Assembly (NCBI GenBank): GCA_016801845.1
Contig: CM028914.1
Coordinates: 6,642,501-6,706,500, forward strand
Reading direction: 5' to 3'
Source of the DNA: Polydactylus sextarius
Taxonomy: Eukaryota; Chordata; Actinopteri; Polynemidae
Length of the DNA stretch: 64,000 bases
This document shows positions 10,796 through 23,827 of this stretch, one piece after another (within the stretch, counting starts at the first letter, position 1; each line of letters begins with the position of its first letter). The position numbers were made by a program, and so were the translations under genes. Below the pieces are notes generated by a model, which saw nothing but the letters and a program-made list of their open reading frames with translations, was not told the origin of the DNA and made no database searches.

Positions 10796-13259
10796 TAACT
10801 GTGTCACACACATCCAAGTCTCACCCTACTCAAAATGAATAAATGAACCTACTGCAGTGACAGGAATTTCAAAAGTTTATATTATATCATATAATATAAT
10901 AGCAATCTCAAGCATTTTAAACATGTTTATGTCATTTGTAAAATAAAGGATAAAGACAACTGCATGAGCATGTGTGCAATTTGGCCTGCGTCTTCAGTTT
11001 AATAACTTTGTTGAACCTGGTCAATAGCACAATAAGGAACAAGACCCATTATATCACCACGGATGTACCAGTCTGAGCTGTGCAGCTCTGCAAAGATGTA
11101 AAGGATATTAACTGCACAGTCAGACGTCTGGTAAAACAAAGTAAACCACTGTTTTAATTGTCAAAACAGTACAAAAAAAGCAAAGGGATTGACATCAAAA
11201 AGCTACAGTTCCTTGTGCATCTCTGTTGAGATGATGACTCACTTGTCTTTCAGTTGTTTCTCTGCGTCCACACATTGACAGATCAAATTCAATTTATCAC
11301 TGCCATCTAAAGACAACGCGTTCTGCTTGAGGAGTTTCAGTAAAGCCAGGCGTAACTGCCAGGCTCAGACAGAGAAAATAAACACCTCCTGTGTGATCTC
11401 TCATGCCTGGTTAACATTACTGACAATATTCCCATCTTTCACACAATCAAAAGATAGTGTTGTCTCATAGCAGGTGTGCAGTCCATTAAAGCATGACGGG
11501 CCATCTTTTGATGATAATGTCGACATTGCATCTTGCATACCGTCAGTGGGTCAGGTGAGGTTGTGTGAGCACAGTTGCTGTTTTGATGAAACAGTTAAGA
11601 GCGTTGCATGTCTCTTTGGTTGTGACGGGTGTCATGTTTTAGGGAAGCAGAGAGCTGTGTGAGGTCTGCTCATGAAAAAAAAGCATGAATATGTCTTCAC
11701 GCTGATTGTACCACCAAGTCTCTCTGAAGTTTTTCTTCCCGTTATTTCACGTCTATTGTGAAGATACAACCTAAACACACTTACACTCACATCACCAGAG
11801 GAGTGTGGGTACACATACAGAAATTCATGCATTATCTGACTATTTTTTCCATTTTGTAATTGCAAAGTAAACACATGGGATCTAAATCTGATGTTTGTTT
11901 GATTTATTTACAAGCTTCAGTGTTTTAAATCTTTTAATCTCTTAATTTTTGTATTATTCTACATTCATCTTTCAATTCATCTATACTACTACTACTACTA
12001 ATAATAATAATAATAATGATGATAATGTGTATCAATAATAATGTGTATCATTATAATTATTATTGTTGTTATTTAAGATATTTCTCCTCTGGTTCTGCAG
12101 ATGAGATATAATATAATCTCTCCAGGTAACTAATTGACTACATACAATCAATTTAAAAGGAAAATCTGAAACCTCATGTTCTATATTCAAAATGAAATGA
12201 AAAATAGTGCTAATATCTTCACCAGAAAATATAGATGTACATGAAAATACATCATACGTGTACGTGCAAATGTCCAAAAAGAAAACAAGAAAATCACTTG
12301 TTGTCGATACCAGATGATCTGCAAAAATTCAGATTTAATGAGACAAGAAAAGTTAACAGCGGTTCTGGACATTCAGGTTACTTCCTGGTTTGCCAAGACA
12401 TGTTGTTGGTGTGATGTTTGCTGTAGTAGCATGAGAGTTGTGAGTGCAACTGTCTAGAGCCGGTTTGTGGGTTACGGGGTTACTGTTTCATTCCTTCTGT
12501 GTGTGTTAGCTTTATAGAAGAAACTGTAGCAACAGTTTGTATTGGCACTGAATGGGAAAATTGGACATCTGCACTGAGGTGTAGAATTAAGGCAATTTAA
12601 ATTAGTCAGTATGCCGTACAGAGCATGGTGTAAGGAATATCAGTCACTGTGAATGGAAGTGCAAATTCTAGTGTTATTAAACACAAATGAAATAATGATA
12701 ATAATAATTAAAACATATCAGTAAGAACATATCAGCAATTTGTGTTAACCTCTGCCCTGGTTCTTTCTGGAGGCCCTGCCCTGTTCCAGATGAAAGGTAG
12801 TGTTTGCTAATGCTGCCATCACAGGCAAAAACACACTGGGTCAGCCCTGCAGCAGGTTGGGTCATGTCTGACTCATTGTGGGTGGGAAGCATCACTAAGG
12901 AAACACTTTTGAGGTTACTGAAGTTGGTGAGGAAAATTAGCTGAAATATAACTTTTTTTTCCCCAAAACTGTGATTACATGTTTCTGACATCAACAACTT
13001 ATTTGAATTCACCAAGGCCTTGATGGTTGTTTTGTATTTGCAGTGAACATGTGCTCTGAACATCAGAACAAATAAGTCTTCAGTGTCCCAGTATTTGAAA
13101 GGATACATATAATATCTGGAATTGTTGACTAATCATTTTCGACCATTTTCATGTTCAAATAGTATTGTTCAGCCAAAATTATTGCAACAGTTAAAACCCA
13201 TTAGTACTCAGCGCAGATTGTAATATCACAATTAAATACATACACACACACTTAAAGCA
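10796..13259. other. Gene-free stretch with small trinucleotide runs
   Basis: AT-rich DNA with a short ACT/AAT trinucleotide run (about 11982-12020). The 143-codon open frame at 12677-13108 (- strand) and others lack domains or splice signals. Nothing else is supported. Confidence 0.55.
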
Positions 13260-13480
13260 TGACACATAACTTCAGCCTCTGAGGCCTTATTTGCCCTCTT
13301 GCCCTTCACAAAGCAGCTAATCCATAGATTTACCAGAGATCCCTTTATGCATTCTCCATGAGTGGAGGTCCACAGCTCCAAGCGCAGGCAACCTAACTGC
13401 CCCCCCTGAGACCAGCCTAAACAAGGGAGACTGAGCCAATTACCCCCAGGAGTTGGTACGCCAAAGCATATCGGATGCTA
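13260..13480. promoter_or_regulatory. Candidate conserved noncoding block
   Basis: A GC-richer, repeat-free block between AT-rich flanks with homeodomain-like cores (CAGCTAATCC, TTTATGCATT, GCCAATTACC). CAGCTAATCC includes a TAATCC K50-homeodomain site. No reading frame is gene-like. Called by eye; conservation unknown. Confidence 0.27.
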
Positions 13481-15229
13481 CTAACATACACATGCACACA
13501 CCCATTCTTGCATGTTGCCAGAGAAGCAGTGGCATTATGGATATGTATGACACATGCATACACACAATCACACATCCAGACAGCTGTGATTTCCCCAGAT
13601 ATCTGCTCTAAGCCTGCAGAGGAAGGATTTGTCAGCGGCCTTGTTTAACACAGATGTCAAAATGAGAGCTGTGCAGCACGGTGGGAGAAGGATGAAGTTG
13701 ATTTTTTGAGATGTTCATCTCATGCTGCTTTTGATTGACAGGGTGACAAGCTTTTCAGTTTAACCTCAGTGTCTGGCAGAACATCTCCTGAATGATAAAG
13801 TGGTTTCACAACTCAATTTAAGCGGCTGGTCATGTTCAGGAGGTTTTGTGTGGTCAAAGGGGGTTTTGCATTTAAATTTGGCACAATATTTTGGTGTCTG
13901 GGATTGAGGTGGGAAATGTTTAGTCTCCGTGGTGGCATGTTTTTTTAGATGACGTTGATGATGTTGCGATGGTTGATTGGTTTGGTCCACATCTGAAATA
14001 TTAAGGCAACTACTACAGTATTTTGTGCTACTGTTGTCCTGTTACCAACAATAAAAACCTATCTGTATTTTTGCAGTGATAACCAAGTCTTTATGGAGGA
14101 GTTTAGAGCTTGAGGTTTGTGGACTGATGAGAGTAAACACACCTGACTTCATCATCACTAAGGCTGTAGCCTGTGTAGCTGTTGACTTGTCGACTGGTTG
14201 GTTATGTTCTCATCTAATCAAATGTTTGACTATTGAACATGCCCAGTCTAATGGAAACAGATAAGTTTATCTTTTTTTCCACATTTACATAACATTTACT
14301 TAGAGTTGGCACCAAAAACTAATTGATACCATGTCATAGAAATTGTTAGAGTAACTGCATTTTTTTTTAATGGATGACCAGAAAGTCGTGTACACACAGT
14401 AAAGAACAGACTAAAGGAAAGACAACCATTTCAATCCCTTGAGAGATAATAACTTTAGTGCACATACTGTGTTGACTTATTAACACAAATAAGAGTAAAT
14501 TGTACCTGAAAATAGTTGCCTGAAGGAGCCAACAAATATGTAGTGCATTTTTCCCCCTTTTACTTACTTACTTACTCTTACTTTTGTATTTGAACCAAAA
14601 CTTTTTTTTATGTCACCACATAGACAAAAAGTTAAAAAGTAAAGAAAATGAATTTAGCAAAAACACGTCCAAATAATTTTGTCTTTGTGTCTTTGTTAAA
14701 TAGTCAGACACTGCCTAGGGGAAACTTTTTGACCTGTTACCTATCAGGCCTGAAGCGCTGCTATAAGGAACTCCTCCTAATGAACTCCTCTGACTGTCTG
14801 GTGCGTGGGATGCATGTGAAATGTCTATAAGGTAGAAAAACTTGATGTAATCTCCTCTCCTGAACTTGTCTGCAGTTTTTTAGTTACACTCAAAAAACAA
14901 ACGATGCATGGATGACAAAAAGAAAAAAAAAAAGAAAAAAAATGCCTCAGGGGAAGAAGACAACCCAGACAATGATTTGCAGCAGCTTAACAAAGCACCT
15001 GTCTGACAAAGATGGATAGACAACACACACAAAAACATGCAAACAAACACTAGAACCTGTCCTGTTGTATGCCTGCACAAATGAGGCAGAAAGAGAAAAG
15101 GTCTTTGACTCACTGCTGCGCATTCAAATTGGTGTGAAAGGAGAATGGGCGAAAAAACAGCATAACAGTGTAACAAAATGAGTGTGGGAAATTATGCACA
15201 GGCAAACATGGAGCGTTACGGGAAGAGAA
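13481..15229. other. Gene-free stretch
   Basis: AT-rich single-copy DNA. Short tetranucleotide TTAC repeats lie near 14562-14578 and an A-rich run at 14921-14941. No gene, RNA or mobile element was recognised. Confidence 0.55.
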
Positions 15230-15690
15230 GGGGGTCGAAGAAGATGTGGTGACATCAGACTTAAAGCCCAGAGATGGGGCTTGTTAGCAGGGAGCTCTAT
15301 TAGGTTCGCCTCCTGCCCTCTTCTTCGTTCCCCTTTGTCCTCCTCACCTCTCCCACCAGGCCTAAATTGGTCTCCAGAACTCCACCTGACTCCCCTCCCA
15401 GCTTGCCGTGCTCATGTATATGCATCTCAAATCCCCTCTAGACACGGGCAGATAGGCAGACCAGGCGTAGCGCTGGGTTCACCTAACAAAAGCAATTTGG
15501 TACAATAGACCGTTTGGGTCAAGTACCCTGCGTGTTCCCCCTCAGTTGTTTTAATCAGGCCAAGGTAGCAGGAAAGAGACGGCTCGGAGGCACCTAAAGG
15601 CACCTTTCCCCCCAGCCATTATCCTCCAGTGGGTGAACTGTGGATGCGGTTGTTAAGAGAGACAGACATGACAGCCCATCTTGTAGACGA
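15230..15690. promoter_or_regulatory. Candidate conserved noncoding block, ~460 bp
   Basis: A distinctly GC-richer, non-repetitive block with several motif clusters: TGACATCAGAC, GTGCTCATGTATATGCATCTC, TTTTAATCAGGCC and GCCATTATCC. One frame stays open for 108 codons (15182-15508), but its peptide is low in hydrophobic core and has no known domain. A noncoding element is the better reading. About 40.5 kb upstream of pitx1 coding exon 1. Confidence 0.33.
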
Positions 15691-18600
15691 GTCAATTAAA
15701 GGAGAGTGGAACTTTTTTAAGGGTGAAAGATGCATATAGACATATGTTTTCAGGGAAATTAAAGGACAAGTTTGACACCAGTGACTTGGAAGTGAATGTC
15801 AAGCGGGACGTTGTTAAAGGAAGACATTTGTTATTGGAGCTGTTGGTGATCCAGGTTTTTACTATTGTCACGACTGTGACTATTGACATGTTGTAAACCA
15901 ACTTAACCCTTAACCAATGTGAATATAGCTTTTAAGACAACACAAGGGCTGTTGCAGATCAATCATTTTCCATCAAAATCAATCATTACGATGAGTGAGC
16001 ACCATGAGTAAAGTTAGGCTTGACTTAATCACCATGAACTCTATCCATTGCAATTCATTTCTTGGTTCTTCATGTATTGGTGTTAATCTCATGATGCTCT
16101 AACACACTCCTAAAATTGTCATATAAGACCTTCCTACTGGGAATCAACAGTATTATTTTTGGGTCATTTTTTGCCTTTAATGACAGCGACAGGAAAGTGG
16201 GGGAAAGGCACAGTAAAGTTCAACTAGGTCGGGATTTAAACCAGCGAACAGCTGTACAGTATATAAACGCCAACATGGTGCGCCATAACCATTCAGCTAT
16301 CCAGGTTGAGGTTTTACATTCTCAAAATGTATCTCTCTCATAATTTATCAGACAATTCAACAATGTGAGAGAGTGATGCACCACTTCCAAAGTGACGGTC
16401 GGGTCTTTGGCTTTGTCTCTTTTTGGAATGAAGATGCACAAGCAGCAATTAGAAAACAATTTTTTTCCCAAGTGCTACATGAAAAAGGTTCAAATCCAAA
16501 TGATTTCAAATGAGTCCAAGTGATTTATGATGTTACTTAACATTTACACATAATTAATCTAATAAATAAATGTCAATATAAAATCTGACAAATATATAAA
16601 CAATTATGTGTTTGGGAAGCTTCAACCACAGCCACAAATCTATCAGAGAGTAGGCTGATGTGTTTTAATCCAGTGTGGTATGTGTCAGATGTTTGGCTCG
16701 TGACCTGATTCAGGTGGAGAATAAATGAGGAGTGAGGTAGATAGATTCCACTGATCAAAAACTAAAACAAACTTTCAGCCAGTCGTGAGGCAACTTGAGA
16801 CAGCCGTGGCACGGATTTACCTTTAAAAGGACCGTACATGTTTTGATATATATTCATGTCTCTTTAGCCGCAGGCTGCCTTACTTGAAATACAACTGACT
16901 GACAACCTCCATGTAGATTACAGAACCATATTTTAACAATGATGGTTTAGTTTGACAGCAACTAAATGTCACTTAGTTCAATTCTTACTCAAGAATTGTC
17001 TTAACCTGACCCTGTTTGTGTGACTGTCTCTATTTTCATCTACTAAATATTGTCCACATATAAGCGTGCACATATTGTCAAAGAGAGAGATGAATAACTT
17101 TCAGGTCAAATTGAGTATCAGTAATTTCAGAATTAGTTTCCATTGCAGTAGAGCATGTAGAGTTAGTGGAACTGTGTCACATGTCAATGTAATTGTGAGA
17201 CTGAATGGTATTTATTGTTGCCAACATTTATTGGAAACTCTGGCAGCTCTGAGACTTCATTCAAACTTCTGAAAATCAGCAAGTCACAACAAACACCTGT
17301 AAACTTCGTAACACTATGAACCACCTGCAAAGTCTTGTACTGCCCTTTACAACATACTTGGCACACGTTCTTACCATGCCACAGTTGTGTGGCTCTGACA
17401 GTTTGAATTGACAGATGTATGACTCATGAATGAGCGTGAGAGGCAGACTTGGACCATGCACATCCAGTAGAGCTGAAAGTAACTGACGGAACTGGTACAA
17501 ACTATTTTTTAACTACTATTAAAAGGAGGGGTCCTCTTTCTTGTGTTTTTTTTTTTTTTTTTGGCAGCTAATCATCTGGGCTCTTCTTTCTCTGTAATCA
17601 GATGTGATTGTGCTGTATTTAATTATTAAAGCTTTCTGATCTATCATCGATTTTTACACGTATGGGTGACACTGCCAGTTTTAAATGATCCTCCAACTTT
17701 TCCTCTAATCTCTTCATAAGACTAATATTTGTGGATTTTAGTGAAATGCGTCAGTAAATATCAGCTGAATCGCCTTGAAATTCACTGCAGACATTTATAC
17801 ATGCATTGTTATCCCCTGACTAGAGACACTCACAGTTAAAATATCTGTAACACTGAGAATCCTACCAGTTTAACATTTTTGTTTATTTTGTATTCAGGTC
17901 ATTATCATTTAAAACTCATCATCTTTACAAAAGCGTACATTACATACTTACAAACATTTCGAGTCAGAGATATGAGGAATAAGGAAAGGTACCGTGGTGG
18001 AAGTTAGGTAAAAAAATAATATCCAATAATAGAATCCATTCAGCTCATTTCATAGGTGCTTCACTTGGTAGCAAACCAATCATAACACAACAACAGAAGC
18101 TAGTTTAGACTTTTTTAAATCTTGGGGCGGGTGTTACCAGGCAAACTGTTACCAGTTTTATTCAGAACTTGTGTGTCTAAAAATGGTAAATTTCCCAATC
18201 CATGAGATACAGAAACTCTGGCAGAAATAGTATTGTTTCTGAAATCCCAAGATTGTTCAACTGCAATGACTGACAAATGAGTGTAGAAAAAAGAAGTGTT
18301 GATATGTTTTGATATGTTTCTGTATTTGTATGTATTTGTGCTTATGGATCTGAACAAAATATGATAAAAAAGTGAAAAAGAAGAATAACTTGAGTATAAC
18401 ATGCACTAAATGGGTGAAGATTAAAAATAAACTTGACAAATTAGGACTAAAAAACAAAGACTGAAAACTGTTTTATGATCTACAACTGTCTGTAGTACAA
18501 CCCATGTAAAGGCAGCATGTGTTATGTAAAAAAAAGAAATAAAAAAAGAAAAAGAAAGAAAAAAGAGCATGATATTTGAGAGGCACTATTACAAGAATAT

Positions 18601-20739
18601 GTCTGTCTGACTGAAGTGTGCATGGCGTCTCTGTGAAGAATAAAAGACCGGCTGCTGTCAATGTCACAGACAGAAAGAAAGAAGCAGGTTAAACCTGCAG
18701 GGCAGGTACAAGGAGTGTGGAGGACAATTTTAGGTTTGATATTTCAATGCAATCAAAAGGAAGGACACACAATGAAAAATGATGGGATCTCTTCAGAATC
18801 ATGGTTAACTGAAATATTGATGATTGTCAGTTTGTAGTGTTTTTATTTCCCTAAACGTACTTTAAGTTTATGATGATAACTATATTAAGATAGTAACATA
18901 TCATTGATCAATGCTAAAGTAGACTAACATAGCTTATATAAGCACTAGACTTATACAGCTTGGTACCAAAATTACTACTGCTTGAATGTCAAGATTTGTG
19001 CTGCACTAACATGAAGTTTGTGTCATCAATAAACTGGTTAATTCATGACACAAATCCAGTAGTTTTTCATAAAATCACTCATGAAATTTACATTTTACAA
19101 TCTGTGGAAACTCACTCACCACATAACGAGACATCATCAAAACTGACCTCTTGTTACATTTTGAACAGATCTGTCTCTGTCTCCAATTGATATATCATTG
19201 GCTTAAAGCCTTGATACCTGCCCTACACCAGACTACTCCCTCATTACTTCATCTACTCTGCTAATTTTTTTTTCTAATTTACTTAGTGCAAAGGTGGAAC
19301 ATGGCAGACCTCCAGACACCGTTGAGCTTCATTTTTAACCCAACTGGCTTCCTGTTTTTAATGAACTTTAATTTCCAGCTATGATTGCTCTCACCTCCGG
19401 CAGCAACCAACGGACAAAAGATCATTTACTTGTTTCACTTAATGGCTATGTCATGATGACTCAGTCAGGTGTGTTGCTATTTCCGTTGCTAGACAAAAGA
19501 ACATAGTTCAAAGCGAGCGCTGCGCTTTTTATGTGCACATGCACATTTTCCTTTGACTGTGAAAATATATGTATATGCCAAATATGAATGTGTTTATATG
19601 TGTATTCGCACTGTATGCATGTGTCAGTTCTCATACAAAACACATGTACACTTGTGTATGTTTTGTTTATTCTAGTACTACCAAACCTCTAGAGTTTCCC
19701 ACAAGCTTCACTGTGTGATCTAAACTTGTTTTCCCACTTTTTTCTGCTGCAACAGTATTCATTTATGCATGTAAGCTTGTACGTAAACATGCTCCTCTTC
19801 TATGCGTACGGTTGCGTGTGTGTTTGCAAGTATGCGTGAGTGCTTCTGTCACAGCAGTGATCGACAGGTCAACCTGCAGGGCATTCTGTCGTGTTGAGAA
19901 AGGAAACGCAGACAGCAGAGAGGGACAGTGAAGAGGACTGGAGGGAAAACTGCACAGTGATTATTACGCCATCCTTCACCTCCTCCACTTAACCTCAACA
20001 ACGTGTAGATCGAAATCTTACCTGTCACTCCACAGGAAGCATTTTCTGAGAGGTAATGATGGTTAAAACTATATTGTCACTGGAGACTGTCCCTTGGTCT
20101 GAGAGGAACAACAATACTGACCATTGTTGTGTCTAAAAGTTGATTTACCAGTTTATTTCCTTGTCTACACTGCAAAACATCAAAATGGAAATTATGTAGA
20201 TACATACATTTGCTTTAACAATTTCAGGCCAAGTTGGAGTCATTAAATTGAACTTGTTTAACGGAGGATATCTCAAGATCCACTTAAAGCTATTTAGAAA
20301 CAGGAGTAAACATCAAACTTTAAGACAGAAATGGAAATAATGAAATAAAAAAAAACCTGAATTCCCTAAAATTCTCTTAGAGCAAAGCGCATCTGTTGAA
20401 ACTCGTGTGATATGACCTTGAATAGACCTTGTGGTTTTCTCAGCTTCTGTTTTAAAGATCTAGAAAAAAATCTTTGAACCTTAAATTGTACAAGTTCAGT
20501 TTGGTTACTGACTATTTTTTTCTGAGGCGGCAAAGACACTTGAACTAATCTACATGTCTCATGGCGTACGGTACAAATTAAATCAGCTTTGAACAGTAAA
20601 TTACTATGATATAACACCACCAAACATGTTAAAACCAATCAAATCACAGACATATTTCAACAGTTACACTCAGCAGCTTTGACGTTGGATGCTTTTCACT
20701 ATCAATTAAATTCTGCAGCATCTTATACAAACACGCCCA
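15691..20739. other. Gene-free stretch with one dispersed repeat
   Basis: AT-rich DNA with only short, domain-free open frames, a poly(T) run near 17546-17562 and A-rich runs near 18528-18565. A tRNA-related dispersed repeat at 16174-16305 is listed separately. Confidence 0.55.
16174..16305. repeat. Fragment of a dispersed fish repeat (tRNA-related SINE-like)
   Basis: The series GACAGCGACAGGAAAGTGGG, then AGGTCGGGATTTAAACC, then GGTGCGCCATAACCATTCAG has the order seen in an abundant percomorph interspersed repeat. GGGATTTAAACC resembles a B-box-like segment read on the other strand. It is a diverged fragment. Recognition is from memory and should be tested by repeat masking. Confidence 0.5.
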
Positions 20740-21010
20740 TCTCAGTGGTGCCAGATCTTTGCACATAGCTGTTCTGGCCCAGTCAGCCCTCATTACCATC
20801 TTCTGAGTTGTTAAGGCTATCATCGTCCCTCATTACAACCTCATAGTGTGTACTTTACCACGTGCAGCTCACCAGGGGGATATAGATTCATAAAACATTC
20901 ACCGCTGCGCAACATGTACACCCACTTTCCTAATGTAAACACAATGAGGGTGTAAAATAACCCTATGAATCTTTTAGAGTGGAAATAATAGGGCTGCCTG
21001 TGGGGCAGAT
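20740..21010. promoter_or_regulatory. Candidate conserved noncoding block
   Basis: Non-repetitive, balanced composition, with CCACGTGC-type E-box (ACCACGTGCAG), ATTCATAAAACATTCACC and TAATGTAAACACAATG (forkhead-like GTAAACA). No coding frame. About 35 kb upstream of pitx1 exon 1. Inference only. Confidence 0.28.
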
Positions 21011-23780
21011 TTCTTCAAAAGGTTTTATGTTTTTTCTTTTAAACGGGGTGGAGTTAGTTTTGTTTTGACTTGTCAAGGGCAAGAAAACAAGATGGTGACC
21101 AGCTGAGACAAACCACAAGCAAGAGTTGCTACTGCACGGTGATTACAGGACATAAATCTTTGGCTGTTTAAAAGAGTAGTGAAAGATTAAATCACATACT
21201 GTCTACTGTGAATAGAGGAGAACTTAGCAGACAAATTGGAACTTTCTACATTTCATATCAAATGCGTTTCCTGGGAATCTCTGTTTTCATACTTTTAGCC
21301 AGGAAATATGAAGGCTTACTGAAGATAATTTACCCATATTTCACATTATAATACTTTATCCAGTGCTCTGTACACTCAATGAGAGTCTAAAGGCTCTGGT
21401 GACATCATACCACCAATATTTTGCTATAACAAAATACTATGTTATTTCATGAGATTGATTCAGAAAGCCAATTTTAATCTCTCTGTGAGTCACCTCTGGG
21501 CCTCAGACCAGATGTTAAAAAGCTGCAATACTCTAGAGCGAATTTACAAACTATTAAAACAATCTTTCCAATATTAAGTTGCAGCCTCTTAACAGTTCCC
21601 GTCCAAATCTTCTTAGGGCTTTGGAATCCTTCTGTAAACTTGGTATTGCTTCTCCTTCCCTTTATGCTGGAAGTGGATTTAACAGGTGAGATTAGAAGGA
21701 AATAAGGGCTTTCACCTGGATTTCAGTGATGCTTTTGATTTCATGAGAACAGCATGTTGTTATTGTGCTGCTGGTGTGGCTACAACAAACAAGCGTTGTG
21801 TGCAGAGGAGCACAGCTTTCTGGCCACTGCAGTGTGTGAACAGAACACTTTGTTTTGACTAGCGCTGTGAGGGAATTGTTGCTCTGCCAGTGAGGCAGTT
21901 CATGTGTGTTGATAGAGGAAGGTTAAGAGTGTCAGTCTTGCGTCTCGTTGTTGCCCTGCCTTAACTGTTATTACTACAGCTTTTCAAATGCTCCTCTGAC
22001 ACTTTGACACTCCAATTGTGACGAGACGAAAGGAAAAAAGAAAAGGCAGAGAGAGTCTGTGTACAAGCATGTGCATGTACGCCCATGCGTTTTTTTTCTC
22101 TCTCTTTTTTTTTTTGCATGCACATGCCTATTTGACCCTATGTGTGACTGTGATGTGTCATTGTCGGCTCTGTGTTGTGTGCTTCTGTTTGTAAAGCTGT
22201 CTTCAGCAATGCAACTTCATGATGAACAGCTGAAACATTTGACTCGAGGCTGTGATGTCACTGAACGAGGCTCCTATTGTTTCTGTGCGAGACGGATTTG
22301 CAAGCCATTCGAAGGCACTGAACTCACACTAAATAGTCCACGAGATTATCCTTGCTTGTTGTTGTTGGACTCTAGATGGACTCTGTTGATAAAAAAAAGT
22401 CACAATATGCTTGATGCTGTTGTTACTTCACTGAAATTCTGCTTATTTTCTATCCGCCTCACTCGTTAATGTTAGCAAAGCAAAGACACTTAGTGACCTT
22501 CTTGTCAGGCCCAGCAGGAAGAATCAGAATACACATTGACTCCTCCTGTGTGAACGTTGATCTTTAATAAATCCACTCTCAAGTCGACTTTACTTTCTTT
22601 AAGCCTAGACGCGTGTAACCACACCAGCGGCTGTTATTATACACTGGGTCACAGGAAAATAACTGTTGGATGAAAAATGGAGTGGCAGCTTTGCTATTTT
22701 CAGATCATCATCAGCAGTGATGTAAAGTAACCTGAAGGCCGTCCACGTTGTGGAACATTTTATCGCTTCGTGGCCACTAGCTCATACAGTAGATGCAACA
22801 TAGACAAGGTAGCAGGGATCTGCCAATCCAAGAAGAAAACGGGATTAAAGGAGAAGTCAGAAAATATAAAATCTACTGAAGCAGCTGCCATCTTATCGTG
22901 GGAAAACAGAACAACTGCTAACTACAGAAAATTGGCATGACTCTGCCACTTGTGTGTGTGGACTTTTGATTAGTGACTCACATTACAGTGATGCACTACA
23001 AAAAAGTAGGTTTAACTACCCCAAAATGACTTTATCTGTTAAAGACTCACCTCATATTCATCATGGTGGCATAATAACTAGTGTAATTCTAAATGATGTT
23101 ATATTGAAATGAGATCTGTAGAAGACATAAGGTCATATTTTTATCCAAACACAACATATTTAATCATATCTTAAATTTGACCGTACTATCTCTTTTCAAC
23201 GTGAGCCCCCATTGTGTGAGACGTTTCAGTTACAGTAATAAGTACAATCACAATGAAACCTACATTTTGAAAAAAACCTTGGACATGATGAGCAGGTATT
23301 ACAGTGTAATACTGGCATCATTACTATACTTTTTAAGCAAGTAGACTTTGCAGAACATCATTATCTTAATGACACTGGGTAATTAAATGAATCAGACCAA
23401 TTTGGGATAAACACTAATTATTCTTTAGCCTGTTCATATATAGACAAAGAACCCTAATCACAACACAGTTTCATCTTGCGATTGATCTAAAAATCCATCA
23501 TCTAATTACAAACTAAAAAGCAGCTCAGTGTTAATACAGTTGCATTTAAGGAAACACTGTTAATATATCGTCTCAGGCACTTCTAAGGGTGGGCCATATT
23601 TACTATACTACTATAATACCCTGTCATCAATTCCCTTTGTGCCGGTGGATTGTGGAGGCTCACAGGATTACAACAGGCCGTTTCAGTGAGGCACATTTAC
23701 AGGTGTAAGCTCAGGCTTTTGTCTGCACTTAGTGTGTGTAGCCTGTGTGAAGGCTGCTAAGACAGTGAAGCAGTGTGTTT
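21011..23780. other. Gene-free stretch
   Basis: AT-rich DNA. The 136-codon open frame at 22059-22469 passes through a poly-T-derived phenylalanine run and has no domain. No mobile element or RNA gene was recognised. Confidence 0.55.
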
Positions 23781-23784
23781 GCTG

Positions 23785-23826
<42 letters not shown>
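23781..23826. repeat. (CTG)n trinucleotide repeat, ~12 pure units
   Basis: GCT/CTG units interrupted once by ACTACTG near 23787, then pure CTG for about 35 bp. On the - strand it reads as CAG (polyglutamine) at the end of a 116-codon open frame, but the rest of that frame has no recognisable domain and no exon signals. Confidence 0.9.
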
Positions 23827-23827
<1 letters not shown>
